A stretch of DNA of 64,000 nt from Rhodothermales bacterium (GCA_022821845.1 JAJECT010000027.1:62001-126000), one strand, 5' to 3'; positions 17,108-26,440 are shown, counted from the stretch's first letter. Program-made: numbers and translations. The notes: a model not told the origin generated them from the letters alone.

Positions 17108-17923
17108 TTACAAAACGTGCTTGGACCATCCGCCGTCCACGGGAAACCCCACGCCGGTTACGTACGTAGCCCGCTTGCTTACGAGAAAAGCCGCCGCAGC
17201 CGCGAATTCTTCCGGGTCCGCAATGCGCCGCAACGCATTGCCTTCAGCCCATCCCGCCTCGATCTCTTCCGCAGAGCGTCCCGACGCGGAAGCAAGGCGC
17301 TCCGAAAGATGCCTGAGACGATCCGTGCGGGTATACCCCGGCAAAATGGTGTTGACCGTAATGCCGGCTGGCCCCAGCTCCTCCGAAAGCGTCTTGGCGA
17401 AGCCTTGTACGCCCGCGCGCGTCGCATTGGAAAGGTACAAGCTGGGGATCGGGCGCTTGGCCGAAATCGACGTAATCATCAAAATGCTGCCATGCGGATC
17501 GTCGCTGGCCGCCGCAACGCGCAAATGGGGCAACGCCGCCCGGCACAACTGGATGACGCTGACCAGATTCAATTCAATGCCGCCGCGCCACGTTTCGATA
17601 GACAAATCGTCGATATAGCCCGGAGGCGGCCCGCCTGCGTTCGTAACCAGAATGTGCAAGCCGCCGAACTGCGCGGCGGCCTGGTCGATCGCTTCGTGGA
17701 CGGCCTCCTCGCTCGTTACGTCGCACGCAAGCGGCAGAACGCGTCCCGAATCGACGCCCGCCTCCTCCGCCAACCGCCCGGCAGCATGGGCGATCCGTTC
17801 CTCGTTGCGGGAACAGATCGCTACGCGACACCCCTCCCGGGCCAGCGCGCGGGCGACAGCGTAGCCCAGCCCGCTGCTCGCGCCCGCAACGAAGGCGGTT
17901 CGTCCCTTGATTCCCAGGTCCAT
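17108..17923 (-). CDS. SDR family oxidoreductase
   Basis: A 271-residue short-chain dehydrogenase/reductase. The cofactor motif GASSGLG is at residues 14-20 and the NAG motif (VTNAGGPPPG) follows strand 4. The catalytic Ser lies in MITSISAKRP and the Tyr-x3-Lys position reads YLSNATR, so the usual lysine is replaced. The GGPPPG insertion and C-terminal RATYVTGVGFPVDGGWSKHVL match a subgroup annotated as 3-oxoacyl-ACP reductase-like, often of unknown substrate. It lies upstream of mnmA on the same strand (21 bp apart). Confidence 0.85.
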   Translation of the reverse strand: MDLGIKGRTAFVAGASSGLGYAVARALAREGCRVAICSRNEERIAHAAGRLAEEAGVDSGRVLPLACDVTSEEAVHEAIDQAAAQFGGLHILVTNAGGPPPGYIDDLSIETWRGGIELNLVSVIQLCRAALPHLRVAAASDDPHGSILMITSISAKRPIPSLYLSNATRAGVQGFAKTLSEELGPAGITVNTILPGYTRTDRLRHLSERLASASGRSAEEIEAGWAEGNALRRIADPEEFAAAAAFLVSKRATYVTGVGFPVDGGWSKHVL

Positions 17924-18015
17924 AATCCTTGATGCTTTTTTTAGCGCCTTCTCCGAAGCGCGCAGTTGAGCATTTCCTGTATAACCGTCCGGTAGCGGAC
18001 GCCGCCAAGGCCTTT

Positions 18016-18564
18016 CTACCCGTCGAACCGCAGCGCAGCTTCGACCGCGACGCCGGCGCCAAGCCGGTCCCGCCCCGACAGGAAACCCAGTTCCGCCAGA
18101 AACGAAAAGCCGACAGGTTCCCCGCCCGCCTCCCGAATCATTCGCTCCGCCGCCGCCGCCGTCCCGCCCGTAGCGATCACGTCGTCATGGATCAGTACGC
18201 GATCCCCTTCCGCGACCGCGTCCCTGTGCATTTCGATGCAATCCGTACCGTATTCCAGGTCGTATTCCAGGCGGTAGGTCCGCCAGGGCAGCTTGCCCTT
18301 TTTGCGAATAAGCGCGAACCCCGCGTCAAGTTCCTCGGCCAGGGATAATCCGAAGAGGAACCCGCGCGACTCGATCCCCGCCACCTTCGTAACGCCCGCC
18401 TCGCGAAAAGGCGCCGCCAGCGCCTCGATAGCCTGCCGAAACAAATCGGGGTCCAGCAGGATCGGCGAGACATCCTTGAAAGCGATGCCGGGTTTGGGAA
18501 AATCCTGCACGGTGCGCACCGCGTCATGCAGGGCCTGGATAGACGGTTCGGAAGAAAAAGACAT
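18016..18564 (-). CDS. apt: Adenine phosphoribosyltransferase
   Basis: A 182-residue purine salvage enzyme making AMP from adenine and PRPP. It shows the Apt opening (RTVQDFPKPGIAFKDVSPILLDP), the adenine-binding GIESRGFLFG loop, the KKGKLP segment and the PRPP-binding loop VLIHDDVIATGGTA. The start at 18564 gives the normal length; an in-frame extension to 18633 has no homology. Confidence 0.95.
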   Translation of the reverse strand: MSFSSEPSIQALHDAVRTVQDFPKPGIAFKDVSPILLDPDLFRQAIEALAAPFREAGVTKVAGIESRGFLFGLSLAEELDAGFALIRKKGKLPWRTYRLEYDLEYGTDCIEMHRDAVAEGDRVLIHDDVIATGGTAAAAERMIREAGGEPVGFSFLAELGFLSGRDRLGAGVAVEAALRFDG

Positions 18565-18641
18565 ACGCAACAAAATGAAAACAGCGGGACGGATAGCGGA
18601 ACGACATAAAAACAAAGCCGAAGAACTTGCCAAACGAGGGC

Positions 18642-20009
18642 TTACGGAGCGAGCCCCCTGTCGTATTGCTCCTTGTACGCGCGAACCGCGCGAAAGATGG
18701 CGCTCGCCAGATAATCCTGCCCGGATTCGCTGGCCAGAAACGCCGCCTCGTCTTTATTGGTTACGAAGCCCAGTTCGACCAGCACGGCAGGCATGGAAGC
18801 GCCCCAAAGCACGTAAAAACCGGCCTGCTTGACGCCCCGATTCTTGCGATGCACCCGTTTTGCGAACTGATCCTGGATCAGCATGGCCAGTTGCTGGCTA
18901 TGCTGCATGTACGCGCTTTGCGTCAACGCCATGCGAATAAGCGCTTCTTCGTCCATCTCCTCGTATTCCCGCTGGGAACTCTCCAGTTTCACCACCTCGT
19001 TTTCGCGCTCCATCGTGCTGCGGGCCGCGTTGCTCTTGTGCAGGCCAAGGAAGTAGGTTTCCGTGCCGCTCGCCGCCGCGCTGCCCGCCGCATTCGCATG
19101 AATCGAAATAAACAGTTTGCCTCCGTGTTCGTTGGCGATGCGCCCCCGGTCGGCGAGTTCGATAAACCGGTCGTCCTCGCGCGTATATTCGACCCGCACG
19201 CCGAGACGCTCTTCGATATACCCCCCGACTTTCAGCGCAACGGACAGGGCAATGTCCTTTTCGAGAATGCCGTGCGCGCGGGCGCCCGGATCCTTGCCGC
19301 CATGCCCGGCGTCGATCACCACGGTATCCAGAAGCCAGTGTCCGCCGGTCGGCGCAGCTTCCGTGGGCGACAATTCCGGTTCCCTTTGCCGCATCCGGCC
19401 GGTGGTGCCGCCGCCAAGGGCGGGCAACAGGTCGGTGGCGGGCGTAGCCAATAGCGATATGCCCCGCGCAGGGACCGGCCGAGGCTCCCGGAGCGCCTCC
19501 CATTGCCAGATATTCTGCCCGTCCGCATACGAAAGGCTCACCAGTATGTCGTGGGAGGCCTCGTCCCGATACGCCGAGGCCCGCATGGATTCCCCGGAAA
19601 CAAGGGTAAACCGAAAAAACAAATGCCCCGCCTCTTCTTCTCCCGCATACCGGACCACGGGGCCTGCCACCGCGCCCCGGACATGATCGGAAGCCAGCCT
19701 CGTATTGAAAAGAACGACCTCCAGTCGCCCGTCGGGAAGCAGGCGCGGCGCGCTGTAAGCCGCTACCGGGCCGTCGGTATGAAAGCGAACGACATAGCCC
19801 TTGCCGTCGGATCGCTCGGCGAGGGAAATCCGCTCCACATGCGGCACGTTGTCTTCTGCAACGCCCGGCGGCGCGGCGACCGCGCCAAGAGCGTATCCAG
19901 ACGCGCCCGCCGCCAGAAGAACGAGCGCAAGGGCGCGAAACCGGAACGTTCCCCACAGGGAAACGGAAAATCCGGCGCGCATGGAAAAGCCCGGACGCAA
20001 GGAATGCAT
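18642..20009 (-). CDS. N-acetylmuramoyl-L-alanine amidase (Amidase_3)
   Basis: About 455 residues. An N-terminal signal peptide (hydrophobic ALALVLLAAGASGYALGAVAA) leads to an AMIN-like beta domain (HVERISLAERSDGKGYVVRFHTDGPV...) that would bind the cell wall. The C-terminal zinc amidase domain shows VVIDAGHGGKDPGA (His ligand), ILEKDIAL (Glu ligand), SIHANA (His ligand) and VLVELGFVTNKDEA with the catalytic Glu. It would cleave the peptide stem from glycan strands during cell separation. Starts at 20009 and 19982 are both plausible; the latter trims the n-region. Confidence 0.9.
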   Translation of the reverse strand: MHSLRPGFSMRAGFSVSLWGTFRFRALALVLLAAGASGYALGAVAAPPGVAEDNVPHVERISLAERSDGKGYVVRFHTDGPVAAYSAPRLLPDGRLEVVLFNTRLASDHVRGAVAGPVVRYAGEEEAGHLFFRFTLVSGESMRASAYRDEASHDILVSLSYADGQNIWQWEALREPRPVPARGISLLATPATDLLPALGGGTTGRMRQREPELSPTEAAPTGGHWLLDTVVIDAGHGGKDPGARAHGILEKDIALSVALKVGGYIEERLGVRVEYTREDDRFIELADRGRIANEHGGKLFISIHANAAGSAAASGTETYFLGLHKSNAARSTMERENEVVKLESSQREYEEMDEEALIRMALTQSAYMQHSQQLAMLIQDQFAKRVHRKNRGVKQAGFYVLWGASMPAVLVELGFVTNKDEAAFLASESGQDYLASAIFRAVRAYKEQYDRGLAP

Positions 20010-20192
20010 CGTATTAGGGAAACGGTCAATGGAATCGCTTCCGCTGCATTTTGCGCTGCCGCAAAGGTGGGTGGTGGGCGGGCAGATAAAAAAACGTCGC
20101 AGCGCAATGCCCCACACAAAGGGTAAATATAATCATTCGCCCGGAAAGAAGCAAGGCGGGACGCAGCGCGCCCGCGTCCCGCCCCCACCGCG

Positions 20193-20846
20193 TCACCAGT
20201 CCAGCGTACTGTTTCCGAGCAATTCTTGCAAGCGACGATCCACGATCTGGTTCCGAAAACGCTCGCGCTCGACAATCGCCTCGCGCAATTCTTGCAACTT
20301 TTCTTCCAACTGCTCCACCTCGCGGCGGCGATTTTCCTGCTTGAGTTCGAATATTTCGGTCAGCCGCTGCCGCAACACGTCAATGCTGTCCCGGCGCGCC
20401 TTCCCTTCTTCCATCGCGGCGAATTTGCGGGCCATCATCGCCGCTTCGCGCTCCATGCGCTGTTCGCGTATCAAGCGGTCGAAAAGGGCTTTGTCCGTAT
20501 CCTGGACGCCCCGGAGGTAGCGCTGCATCTGGATATGCGGAAATTCGCTCGCCGTGCGGGCCGCTTCCTCCGCATGCAGCGTCATTTCTTCCATCATTTG
20601 TTGCAATTCGCCGGTCTCGCCCGCCGCGAAGCGGTGTTGCAAATCCTGCATGCGCCTGGCCTGTTCGAACAGGATTTCGGCCTTCTGCTCGAAAATATCG
20701 CCGGTCGCGTCAAGCGAATCGGGGGGAATGAACAGGATCGGGGGGTCGAAAAAGCGGGGCTGTTGCGCCGCCGCCGTTCCGGCGACGAGCATCAGCGCCG
20801 GAAGGGCGAGCAACCAGCCTTTGAAGTACATGGAAAGAGAGGTCAT
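20193..20846 (-). CDS. Periplasmic coiled-coil protein of the ECF sigma cassette
   Basis: A 217-residue protein with a signal peptide (cleavage after GTAAAQ) and a mature part that is almost wholly helical and highly charged. Long heptad-like stretches with QARRMQDLQHRF and ENRRREVEQLEEKLQELRE predict a coiled coil. It resembles the periplasmic Spy/LTXXQ-like or metal-sensor proteins often encoded third after an ECF sigma factor and a membrane anti-sigma factor in Rhodothermota, but no family motif is decisive. It follows the anti-sigma gene on the same strand after about 80 bp. Confidence 0.65.
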   Translation of the reverse strand: MTSLSMYFKGWLLALPALMLVAGTAAAQQPRFFDPPILFIPPDSLDATGDIFEQKAEILFEQARRMQDLQHRFAAGETGELQQMMEEMTLHAEEAARTASEFPHIQMQRYLRGVQDTDKALFDRLIREQRMEREAAMMARKFAAMEEGKARRDSIDVLRQRLTEIFELKQENRRREVEQLEEKLQELREAIVERERFRNQIVDRRLQELLGNSTLDW

Positions 20847-20924
20847 GGCTTTACGGTATGGGTTGGGTATGGGTGCGTTACCTCCGATTTCCAGAAATGA
20901 ACAGCGTATTTTCGAAGCGCTCCC

Positions 20925-21722
20925 TCAGCGACGCTCCGAGGCGGGAAGAAGGCCATCTCCTCCCGACCCGGCAGGAAGCATTTCGAGCGGCGCCACCGGG
21001 GCGTCCCAGCCGTCGGCGACGCCTTCCCCGATGCGCTGGATGCGCTGCCGCAGGTACATCACGTCGTCCGGGTCGTCCCAGGCCGGTATGTCCGCTATGG
21101 CCGCAGGCGGATCGCCGCCGGCCTGTTCGTCCGCCGCCGCCGATTCCAGCGCCCCGTCGGCGGCAGGTCCTGCATCGGCAAGGGCGGACGACGCATTGAG
21201 ATCCGGCGCCGTTTCCGGGGACAGCGCGGGAAAAGCTGTCTCGCCGGGCCGTATGTCGGCAGCGGAGCCCGCGCCCTCCCCGGTCGAGTCGGGCGTTTCG
21301 GGAACCGTTTCGGCGACCGCCGCCTCAGGCGCGTCCAGCCCGGCGGTATCGGTCGCATCGGGAGCCAGCAAATCCGACCGAAACAATCCAACAAGCGCAA
21401 AGCCCGCCAGCATCGCAGCGACCGCCCCGACGGCAATGCGTTTCGGCGACAGCCACGCCCTGCGCCTGCGGGACCGGGCCGGACGATCTTTCCGCGCGCC
21501 AGAAGGCGAAGCCTCCCGCGCCGCCGCCAACACCGACGCAACGGCCCCGGAATCGGGCCGCGCAGACCGGATGGCCGAGCGCGCCTCCAGCCAGCCCTTC
21601 ATTTCGCGCAGGGAAACAGCCTCCTCCGCGCTCCCGGATTCGGCGTCCGCGGGCGGATCCGAGCCTTCGTACAGTTCGAGAAGCCAAGCGTCTTTCTTGT
21701 CCATGCGGGTTTGTCGTATCAA
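20925..21722 (-). CDS. Putative membrane anti-sigma factor
   Basis: A 265-residue protein with a cytoplasmic N-terminal part (about 1-90, ending in an Arg-rich RSRRRRAWLSPKR), one membrane segment (IAVGAVAAMLAGFALVGLF, about 96-114) and a long periplasmic domain very rich in Ala, Glu, Asp and Pro. No zinc-binding HxxxCxxC motif is present. Its start overlaps the sigma gene stop by 4 bp, which is the classic arrangement for a sigma factor and its anti-sigma. The function is inferred from topology and position. Confidence 0.65.
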   Translation of the reverse strand: MIRQTRMDKKDAWLLELYEGSDPPADAESGSAEEAVSLREMKGWLEARSAIRSARPDSGAVASVLAAAREASPSGARKDRPARSRRRRAWLSPKRIAVGAVAAMLAGFALVGLFRSDLLAPDATDTAGLDAPEAAVAETVPETPDSTGEGAGSAADIRPGETAFPALSPETAPDLNASSALADAGPAADGALESAAADEQAGGDPPAAIADIPAWDDPDDVMYLRQRIQRIGEGVADGWDAPVAPLEMLPAGSGGDGLLPASERR

Positions 21723-22324
21723 GTGGTTCGTATGCCTTCGGCCTCCTCGCCAAGTTCTGTCCGCATCATCTTTTGCAGATTAAGCAGCGCGTAACGCATC
21801 CGCCCCAGCGCCGTGTTGATGGATACGTTCGTAAGCTCCGCAATCTCGCGGAACGTCATGCCAACCTCGTGGCGAAGCAGCAGCACTTCGCGCTGTTCGC
21901 CCGAAAGCCGCTCGATGCATTGCTCCATCAGGTCGATGCGCCGTCGCAAGTCCACCTGCTCGTCGACCGACGGCGCCGCATCCGGCAACCGATCCCAGAA
22001 AGAATTGCCCTCGGCGTCCTGCATTTCGACGTCGCTCCATTTTTTCCGCTCGCGCATATGGTCGAAGACCGCGTTGCGGGCAATGCGCATGACCCAGGCC
22101 AGCCATTTCCCCTGCGCTTCATAGGATCCGCGTTGCTTCTTCATGGCCCGAATGGCTCGAAAAAAGGTTTCCTGAAACAGGTCGTTCGCTATGTCCCGAT
22201 CCCGCACCATACCCATCACATACCCGAATATGCGTTCCTGATGGCGCTCGACCAGTTGGCGAAACGCTTCCTGATCGTCTCGTTCAATGTATGCGACCGC
22301 AAGGGCCTCATCCGTACGATGCAT
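21719..22324 (-). CDS. ECF-type RNA polymerase sigma factor
   Basis: A 201-residue sigma-70 family factor with region 2 (AFRQLVERHQERIFGYVMGMVRDRDIANDLFQETFFRAIRA, including the core-binding DLFQETF block) and region 4 (LSGEQREVLLLRHEVGMTFREIAELTNVSINTALGRMRYALLNL, helix-turn-helix). Region 3 is absent, as is typical of ECF sigmas. ATG at 22324 was chosen because the longer frame lacks homology. It is coupled to the membrane anti-sigma gene and presumably released by an envelope signal. Confidence 0.9.
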   Translation of the reverse strand: MHRTDEALAVAYIERDDQEAFRQLVERHQERIFGYVMGMVRDRDIANDLFQETFFRAIRAMKKQRGSYEAQGKWLAWVMRIARNAVFDHMRERKKWSDVEMQDAEGNSFWDRLPDAAPSVDEQVDLRRRIDLMEQCIERLSGEQREVLLLRHEVGMTFREIAELTNVSINTALGRMRYALLNLQKMMRTELGEEAEGIRTT

Positions 22325-22710
22325 TCGGAATGACGGACCGGACCGGATACAGAAAAAACACCCTGCGCCCGGCTCGCAATCCTTTATAGAGAACCGATTC
22401 CATTGCAAGAACGGAGCGGCGCGGGAATTATTGTTTTATTACGAGCAAGTAATACCGAACCGCGCAAGGAAAGATCGCGGCGACAGGATCAGGGAGCCGC
22501 CGATCCAAACCGCTTCGGGCGGCGCGGCGCGTTCCCCGCCAAGAAACCATTCCAGCGCCTTTTCATACAAGGCTCGGCTGTTCCTGTCGTCGAAAGCAGC
22601 GCCCGGAGCGCTTTACCGATCGAAACCACCACGCACCATGCCGCGCGCAGCGGCGTCACGATCCTCCGCATTTCCGGTCTCGTTTCTCCGTTCGATTCCC
22701 GCCGCGCGCG
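22325..22710. other. Divergent intergenic region between sigma cassette and mla operon
   Basis: There are 386 bp between divergently transcribed genes and no credible ORF. An inverted repeat TATTAC-6-GTAATA spans 22437-22454, about 113 bp upstream of the sigma ATG, and could be an operator. No clear promoter hexamers were found. Confidence 0.4.
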
Positions 22711-23472
22711 ATGACGCATTCGCTTACCTGGCTCTTGCGCCCTGTTACGATCCTGGGCAAATACTCGCTGCTGATTGCCCGCGCGTTCGTTTCGCCGGAT
22801 GATTTCCGTACGTATCGGAAAAACACCATCAGCGAGATGATCCGCATCGGCGTGGAATCGCTCCCGATCGTCGCGCTGGCCGCCGCCTTTTCCGGCGCCG
22901 TGACCACGGTGCAGGTATCCTACCAGCTGGTTTCCGTCTTTCTGCCCGCCACCGTGATCGGGTCGGTCGTAGCGCCCTCCATCATTCTGGAACTCGCCCC
23001 GGTCGTCACGGGATTTATTCTGGCCGGACGGGTCGGGGCGCGCATCGCCGCCGAACTGGGAACCATGCGCGTCACAGAACAGATCGACGCCCTCGAAACA
23101 ATGGGCCTCAACTCGATAAGCTACCTGATCGCGCCCCGCATCCTGGCGGGGGTGGTCATGTTTCCCATGCTCTACGTGGCGGCCTGCGCCGTCGGAATCG
23201 GAGGCGGCATTGTGGTAGCCAATCTCGGCGGCTACCTGACCACGCAGGAATTCGTCCAGGGCGCCCAGAACTTCTTTCGTCCGTTCGATCCGTACTTCGG
23301 CCTGAGCAAAGCGTTCGTGTTCGGTTTCATTATTACTTCCGTGTCCTGTTACATGGGATATTTTACGGCCGGGGGCGCCGAGGGCGTGGGCAAAAGCACG
23401 ACGCAAGCCGCCGTAATGAGTTGCGTGTTTATTCTTATCGCAGACCTGGTCCTCGCGGTGGCGCTTTTGTAA
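22711..23472 (+). CDS. mlaE: MlaE-type lipid ABC transporter permease
   Basis: A 253-residue inner-membrane permease of the MlaE/TrnI family with about five to six membrane helices. Family landmarks include GVESLPIVALAAAFSGAV near the N-terminus, the ELAPVVTGFILAGRVGARIAAELGTMRVTEQIDALETMG core (coupling region for the ATPase) and the C-terminal CYMGYFTAGGAEGVGKSTTQAAV. It works with the ATPase and the MCE-domain protein encoded next to move phospholipids between the two membranes. Confidence 0.93.
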   Translation: MTHSLTWLLRPVTILGKYSLLIARAFVSPDDFRTYRKNTISEMIRIGVESLPIVALAAAFSGAVTTVQVSYQLVSVFLPATVIGSVVAPSIILELAPVVTGFILAGRVGARIAAELGTMRVTEQIDALETMGLNSISYLIAPRILAGVVMFPMLYVAACAVGIGGGIVVANLGGYLTTQEFVQGAQNFFRPFDPYFGLSKAFVFGFIITSVSCYMGYFTAGGAEGVGKSTTQAAVMSCVFILIADLVLAVALL

Positions 23473-23478
23473 AAATCC

Positions 23479-24252
23479 ATGATCCGGCTCGAACATATCA
23501 GCAAGCAGTTCAATAACATGGTCGTGCTGCGCGATGTCTCCCTGGATATTCCCGAAGGGGAAACGCTGGCGATCATCGGACGGTCGGGTTCGGGTAAAAG
23601 CGTGCTTATGAAACATTCGGTGGGCCTGCTCACGCCCGACCAGGGGCGCGTGTTCGTGGACGATGCCAACATCAACGCGGTCCCCTACAAGGAACTCCGC
23701 CGGATACGACGCAAGTTCGGGGTCCTGTTTCAGGGCGGCGCGCTGTTCGATTCGATGTCTTCCTTCGAAAACATTGCTTTCCCGCTGCGCACCTTCACGG
23801 GGAATTCCGACCAGGCCATCCGGAGCCGGGTCCAGGAATGCCTGGAAATGGTGCAGTTGCCCAACATCGGGACGAAAATGCCGTCCGAACTCTCCGGAGG
23901 CATGCGGAAGCGCGTCGCGCTGGCCCGCGCCATTGCGTTGCAACCCAAGTACATCATATACGACGAGCCGACCAGCGGCCTCGACCCGTCCACGTCCAAC
24001 CATATCAACGAACTCATCCTGTCGCTCAACGAACAGTTGCGCGTAACCAGCATCGTGATCACGCACGACATGCATTCGGTGCTCGCCATTGCGGACCGGG
24101 TCGCCTTCATCCATAAAACCCGCATCGCCTGGACCGGAACCGTGCGCGACCTCCACCGAACCGACCACGAAGCCCTGCTCGATTTCGTCCGGGCCAGCGA
24201 ATACGTGATCGGAGAACCGACCGCCGCGCCAGAAGTATCCCTGCACCCCTAA
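23479..24252 (+). CDS. mlaF: MlaF-type lipid ABC transporter ATPase
   Basis: A 257-residue ABC ATPase with Walker A GRSGSGKS (residues 34-41), signature LSGGMRKR (136-143; the GGM variant is typical of MlaF), Walker B IIYDEPTSGLDP and the switch His in VITHDMHS. It starts 6 bp after mlaE and is followed by the MCE-domain gene, the standard mlaE-mlaF-mlaD order. Confidence 0.94.
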   Translation: MIRLEHISKQFNNMVVLRDVSLDIPEGETLAIIGRSGSGKSVLMKHSVGLLTPDQGRVFVDDANINAVPYKELRRIRRKFGVLFQGGALFDSMSSFENIAFPLRTFTGNSDQAIRSRVQECLEMVQLPNIGTKMPSELSGGMRKRVALARAIALQPKYIIYDEPTSGLDPSTSNHINELILSLNEQLRVTSIVITHDMHSVLAIADRVAFIHKTRIAWTGTVRDLHRTDHEALLDFVRASEYVIGEPTAAPEVSLHP

Positions 24253-24272
24253 CGACTCGATTATCCACCACA

Positions 24273-25202
24273 GTGAAGCATTCCAAAGAATTGATCGTCG
24301 GCCTGAGCCTCGCTGCGGCGGCGGTTGTTTTCGTACTGGGCATCCGTTTTCTGCAGGACGTGCCGCTTTTCCGAAGCACCTACGTTCTTTACACCCATTT
24401 CGACTCGGCCGGGGGGCTTTCCGGGGGCAGTCCCATACGCGTGCGCGGCGTCGACGTGGGCACGGTGGAGCATGTCGCGCTGGACCCGGACAATCGGGTG
24501 CGCATACGCCTGCACCTCGACAACAATGTGCATGTCCCGGAAGGCTCCTACGCCGAAATCGGCGGCATCTCCGCGCTCGGCAGCAATTATGTGGTTATTT
24601 TTCCCGGCCCTGCGGACAATCCGTCGATAACCGACGAAGGATATATCGAAGGGCGCAGCACGCCGGACGCCCTCGAAGCGGTAACCGAACGCAGCGTCCG
24701 CCTCACCGAAAACGTAGAGGAAGCGCTGGCGAACGCCAACGTGCTGCTCGAAGACACGGGCAGCCTGATCGGAGCGACTGGCGCAGACATCCGCCCGACG
24801 CTCCGGGCCTTGCGCGAAGTAACGGACGCCCTGGCCCAGACGCTGCGCGAGGAACAGGCGTCCGTGCAGCAGATCATTCGCAACGTCGAAACCTTTTCGG
24901 AGGACCTTGCCAGCATATCCGGCGGCAGCGCGGACACCCTGGCCCAAACGCTGCGCCGCCTGGACCAGATCGCAGGACATATCGAAGGCTCCCTCGGAAC
25001 GCTGGAAGGGGCCACGCGCAACCTGGACGAGATTCTGCACAAAATCAACCACGGCGACGGCACCATAGCCCGGATGCTGAACGATCCGACCCTGTACATA
25101 CGGATGGGGTCTACGCTGGGAACCCTTGAGTCCCTCATGCAGGATTTGCAGGAAAATCCGCGCAAATACCTGCGACACATGGATATTGTGGATGTTTTCT
25201 AA
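24273..25202 (+). CDS. mlaD: MlaD family MCE-domain protein
   Basis: A 309-residue protein with an uncleaved N-terminal membrane anchor (residues 8-28) and one MCE domain (about 35-120: THFDSAGGLSGGSPIRVRGVDVGTVEHVAL...). Beyond it lies a long helical tail of LRE/ALAQTLRE repeats (about 150-290) such as lines the hydrophobic channel in MCE hexamers. The start codon is GTG at 24273. It is the periplasmic lipid-binding component of the Mla transporter encoded just upstream. Confidence 0.92.
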   Translation: MKHSKELIVGLSLAAAAVVFVLGIRFLQDVPLFRSTYVLYTHFDSAGGLSGGSPIRVRGVDVGTVEHVALDPDNRVRIRLHLDNNVHVPEGSYAEIGGISALGSNYVVIFPGPADNPSITDEGYIEGRSTPDALEAVTERSVRLTENVEEALANANVLLEDTGSLIGATGADIRPTLRALREVTDALAQTLREEQASVQQIIRNVETFSEDLASISGGSADTLAQTLRRLDQIAGHIEGSLGTLEGATRNLDEILHKINHGDGTIARMLNDPTLYIRMGSTLGTLESLMQDLQENPRKYLRHMDIVDVF

Positions 25203-25285
25203 CGGAAGGCGCGCCGGGGAGGGCCCCGCCCGCATCCGCCTTGCGCGCCAACGCATCGCCGACCTCGGGATACGCTGATTATCCG

Positions 25286-26440
25286 ATGCTCATCGACTAT
25301 ATCCGCCGCCACCTCCCACCCCTCCCTGCGCCCCGGCGTACGCAAATAGAACTTCCCCGCAGAGAGCAGGACCGCCTGTTGTCCCTTGTCCTGTTGCTCC
25401 TGCGCAGCGTACCGCCGATCCTCCTGGCCATGTTCGTTTTCAGTTTCTGGTGGGACGTCCCCATCGGCGACCGTACGTACTTCGGCGTAACGTACCGCTT
25501 CGAAAACCTGCTCCGCATCATTGCCGTAAGCGGGCTGATCGGGTACCTTACGAACTGGCTGGCCATCGCCATGCTGTTCCACCCCCGGCAGCGGCGCCCC
25601 TTGCTGGGGCAGGGCCTGATCCCCGCGCAACGGGAGCGCGTGATCCTCCGGCTGGCCAAAACCGTCTCCGAAGAGCTCATCAACGAAGACATCATCAAGG
25701 AAAAAATCGAGACGTCGGGCCTCCTGCGAAAATATCGGGACATGGCCTTCGCCGCCACGCGCAACCTCGTCGAGGATCCCGAATTTCGGAGCGAACTGAA
25801 GACGTTCCTGGCCCGCTACGTCAACGAGGCCCTTTCTTCGCCCGAAGTACGCGCGCAGATCGTTGCGTTCATGGAAAACAAAATACACCTCCTCGCCGGC
25901 CGCGGCGTGGCGGGTTTTGCGCTGCGCGGCTGGCGTTTCTGGAACGAAGACGATTTCCGCCGCCGGCTGGACGAAGCAGTCCAGGAAATTCCCGCCTCCA
26001 TGGACACGATCCTGGACGAACTGGACAGCGTACTGGACCAGCTCCCCGACAAGATAGAAGCCCGCGCCGGCGACATCGAAAACTGGTCCGCGCGCATCGT
26101 GCTTGGCTTTATCGAGCGCCTCGACATTTACGGCATCGTCGTGTCGAACATGCAACGGTACAACGAAGACAAACTGGAAGCCGTCATCCGGAACGCTTCC
26201 AACGAGCAACTCCGCTACATAAAATATCTCGGCGGCGTCCTGGGCACCTTCGGCGGCCTGGTCATCTGGGAACCGTTCACCAGCTTGATCCTGTTCGCGA
26301 CCGGCGGCGGAGCGATATACGCCCTGGACAGTTTGCTACTCGCGCGCTCCCGGGCGCGTCGGCGCGGAAGCGACGGACTCCATGGCGGCGGCGCGAACCC
26401 GGCGGGGCGAGACGGGGCGGGCGGCGACCTTCCTGCGTGA
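25286..26440 (+). CDS. DUF445 family membrane protein
   Basis: A 384-residue protein. A membrane segment lies near the N-terminus (LLSLVLLLLRSVPPILLAMFVFSF) and another at GLIGYLTNWLAIAMLFHP, the signature segment of DUF445/YheB-like proteins. The middle is a long amphipathic helical region, with a further membrane-like stretch (GGVLGTFGGLVIWEPFTSLILFATGGGAIYAL) near the C-terminus. The function of the family is unknown. It follows the mla operon and its last 105 bp overlap the convergent dihydrouridine synthase gene. The start at 25286 (MLIDYI) was preferred to 25241. Confidence 0.85.
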   Translation: MLIDYIRRHLPPLPAPRRTQIELPRREQDRLLSLVLLLLRSVPPILLAMFVFSFWWDVPIGDRTYFGVTYRFENLLRIIAVSGLIGYLTNWLAIAMLFHPRQRRPLLGQGLIPAQRERVILRLAKTVSEELINEDIIKEKIETSGLLRKYRDMAFAATRNLVEDPEFRSELKTFLARYVNEALSSPEVRAQIVAFMENKIHLLAGRGVAGFALRGWRFWNEDDFRRRLDEAVQEIPASMDTILDELDSVLDQLPDKIEARAGDIENWSARIVLGFIERLDIYGIVVSNMQRYNEDKLEAVIRNASNEQLRYIKYLGGVLGTFGGLVIWEPFTSLILFATGGGAIYALDSLLLARSRARRRGSDGLHGGGANPAGRDGAGGDLPA

